Positions 6,288-6,616 of a stretch of 6,616 nucleotides of DNA are shown piece by piece. The stretch lies in NCBI GenBank assembly GCA_030539415.1, contig JAUNSE010000112.1, positions 1-6,616 of the forward strand. Reading direction: 5' to 3'. The number at the start of each line of letters is the position of its first letter. Within the stretch, counting starts at the first letter, position 1. The notes beneath the pieces were generated by a model. It searched no databases, was not told the DNA's origin, and was given only the letters and a program-made list of their open reading frames with translations. Source of the DNA: Desulfovibrionaceae bacterium (GTDB lineage: Bacteria > Desulfobacterota > Desulfovibrionia > Desulfovibrionales > Desulfovibrionaceae). A program made the position numbers and the translations under genes.

Positions 6288-6319
6288 CGGCCCTCCGGCC
6301 GCCCTTTCGTCGGCTTTTT
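6288..6319 (+). terminator. Weak possible terminator after the DUF2156 gene
   Basis: CGGCC/GGCCG (6288-6301) forms a five-base hairpin. Alternatively GCCG (6298-6301) pairs with CGGC (6311-6314), directly followed by five Ts (6315-6319). Both stems are short, so termination would be partial at best and readthrough into the lipoprotein gene is plausible. Confidence 0.25.
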
Positions 6320-6374
6320 CCACCTTTTCCCGGCGGGCCGGCCCTGGCCCCGCCCGCGCTGCCAAGGAGTGTTC

Positions 6375-6616
6375 ATGCGCCGTTTCCTGCCCCGAGCATT
6401 GGGTCTAGTGCTCTGCCTTGTTCTTCTCACCGCCTGCGGCGCGAAAAAGCCCCAGGTTTACCGGGGCATGCAGGACATAGAGGATCTTCAGCGCTTCCCC
6501 CAGGACCTCACGGCCTATCTGGACGACAGCCGCGACCGCCCCATCCTGACTCAGGCCGAAGCCGCGGAGCATCTCGCGAAGTGGCGTTCGAGCTTCTTTT
6601 CGGCCTGGCACATGAG
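6375..6616 (+). CDS. Lipoprotein, probable N-terminus of an NlpC/P60-type endopeptidase (partial, runs off right edge)
   Basis: Eighty codons are visible and the frame is open to the edge. The start is a classic lipoprotein signal: MRR, a hydrophobic core, and lipobox LTAC (18-21) with C21 as the lipidated residue. The mature part begins GAKKPQVYRG, with no aspartate after the cysteine. In E. coli terms that would favour sorting to the outer membrane. AAGGAG (6364-6369) lies five bases before ATG 6375, the strongest ribosome binding site on this strand. The segment QRFPQDLTAYLDD followed by LTQAEAAEHL and SSFFSAWHM resembles the N-terminal stabilising domain of Desulfovibrio NlpC/P60 cell-wall peptidases, such as the type represented by DVU_0896. 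That would make it a murein endopeptidase with SH3 domains, but the catalytic Cys-His region is outside the window, so the assignment is tentative. It follows the DUF2156 gene by 88 bases. Confidence 0.8.
   Translation, partial: MRRFLPRALGLVLCLVLLTACGAKKPQVYRGMQDIEDLQRFPQDLTAYLDDSRDRPILTQAEAAEHLAKWRSSFFSAWHM

Noticed and set aside
6326..6360. GC-rich self-complementary stretch before the lipoprotein gene (GGCGGG/CCCGCC and GGCC repeats)
   Set aside because: No T-run follows and such pairings are common at this base composition, so it was not called as a terminator or regulatory element.
4070..6430. A 786-codon open frame on the minus strand opposite the MATE and DUF2156 genes
   Set aside because: It spans two well-supported plus-strand genes and their gap, and its composition (rich in G, A, E, H, Q and D with no domain pattern) is typical of the mirror frame of GC-rich genes. 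It has no support as a protein.

Overview
The window is GC-rich chromosomal DNA whose genes resemble those of a deltaproteobacterial sulfate reducer or close relative (Desulfovibrionaceae-like). This placement is an inference. It rests on the combination of a SlyD/FKBP-type foldase, a secreted arylsulfotransferase, a DUF2156 protein and a lipoprotein whose start resembles the Desulfovibrio NlpC/P60 endopeptidases. No rRNA or other taxonomic marker is present.

Layout. On the minus strand, reading right to left, there is a secreted aryl-sulfate sulfotransferase (stop 519, start 1934) ending in a clear intrinsic terminator (426-466), then the N-terminal 72 codons of an FKBP-type peptidyl-prolyl isomerase that runs off the left edge (1-216). 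On the plus strand are diaminopimelate decarboxylase lysA (2406-3671) with a strong terminator (3720-3764), a MATE-family exporter (3869-5251), a DUF2156/phosphatidylglycerol-lysyltransferase-C-like protein (5411-6286), and the first 80 codons of a lipoprotein (6375 to the right edge). The sulfotransferase and lysA are divergent across a 471-bp noncoding region. That region holds a good sigma70-type promoter for lysA, an AT-rich island with tandem 10-bp repeats and a short palindrome, and three successive inverted repeats in what would be the 5' leader of the sulfotransferase mRNA.

How the parts relate. LysA makes lysine from meso-diaminopimelate and appears to be a self-contained transcription unit. 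MATE, DUF2156 and the lipoprotein face the same way with gaps of 159 and 88 bp. No strong terminator lies between them, so they may be one envelope-related transcript, but this is not certain. The sulfotransferase works in the periplasm and the FKBP in the cytoplasm; the terminator between them argues for separate transcription.

I see no mobile element, CRISPR array, tRNA or rRNA. I also find no convincing undescribed multi-gene system. The points most worth a second look are the structured leader and AT-rich island upstream of the sulfotransferase, and the DUF2156-lipoprotein pairing. The long antisense reading frames over the real genes are GC-bias shadows.
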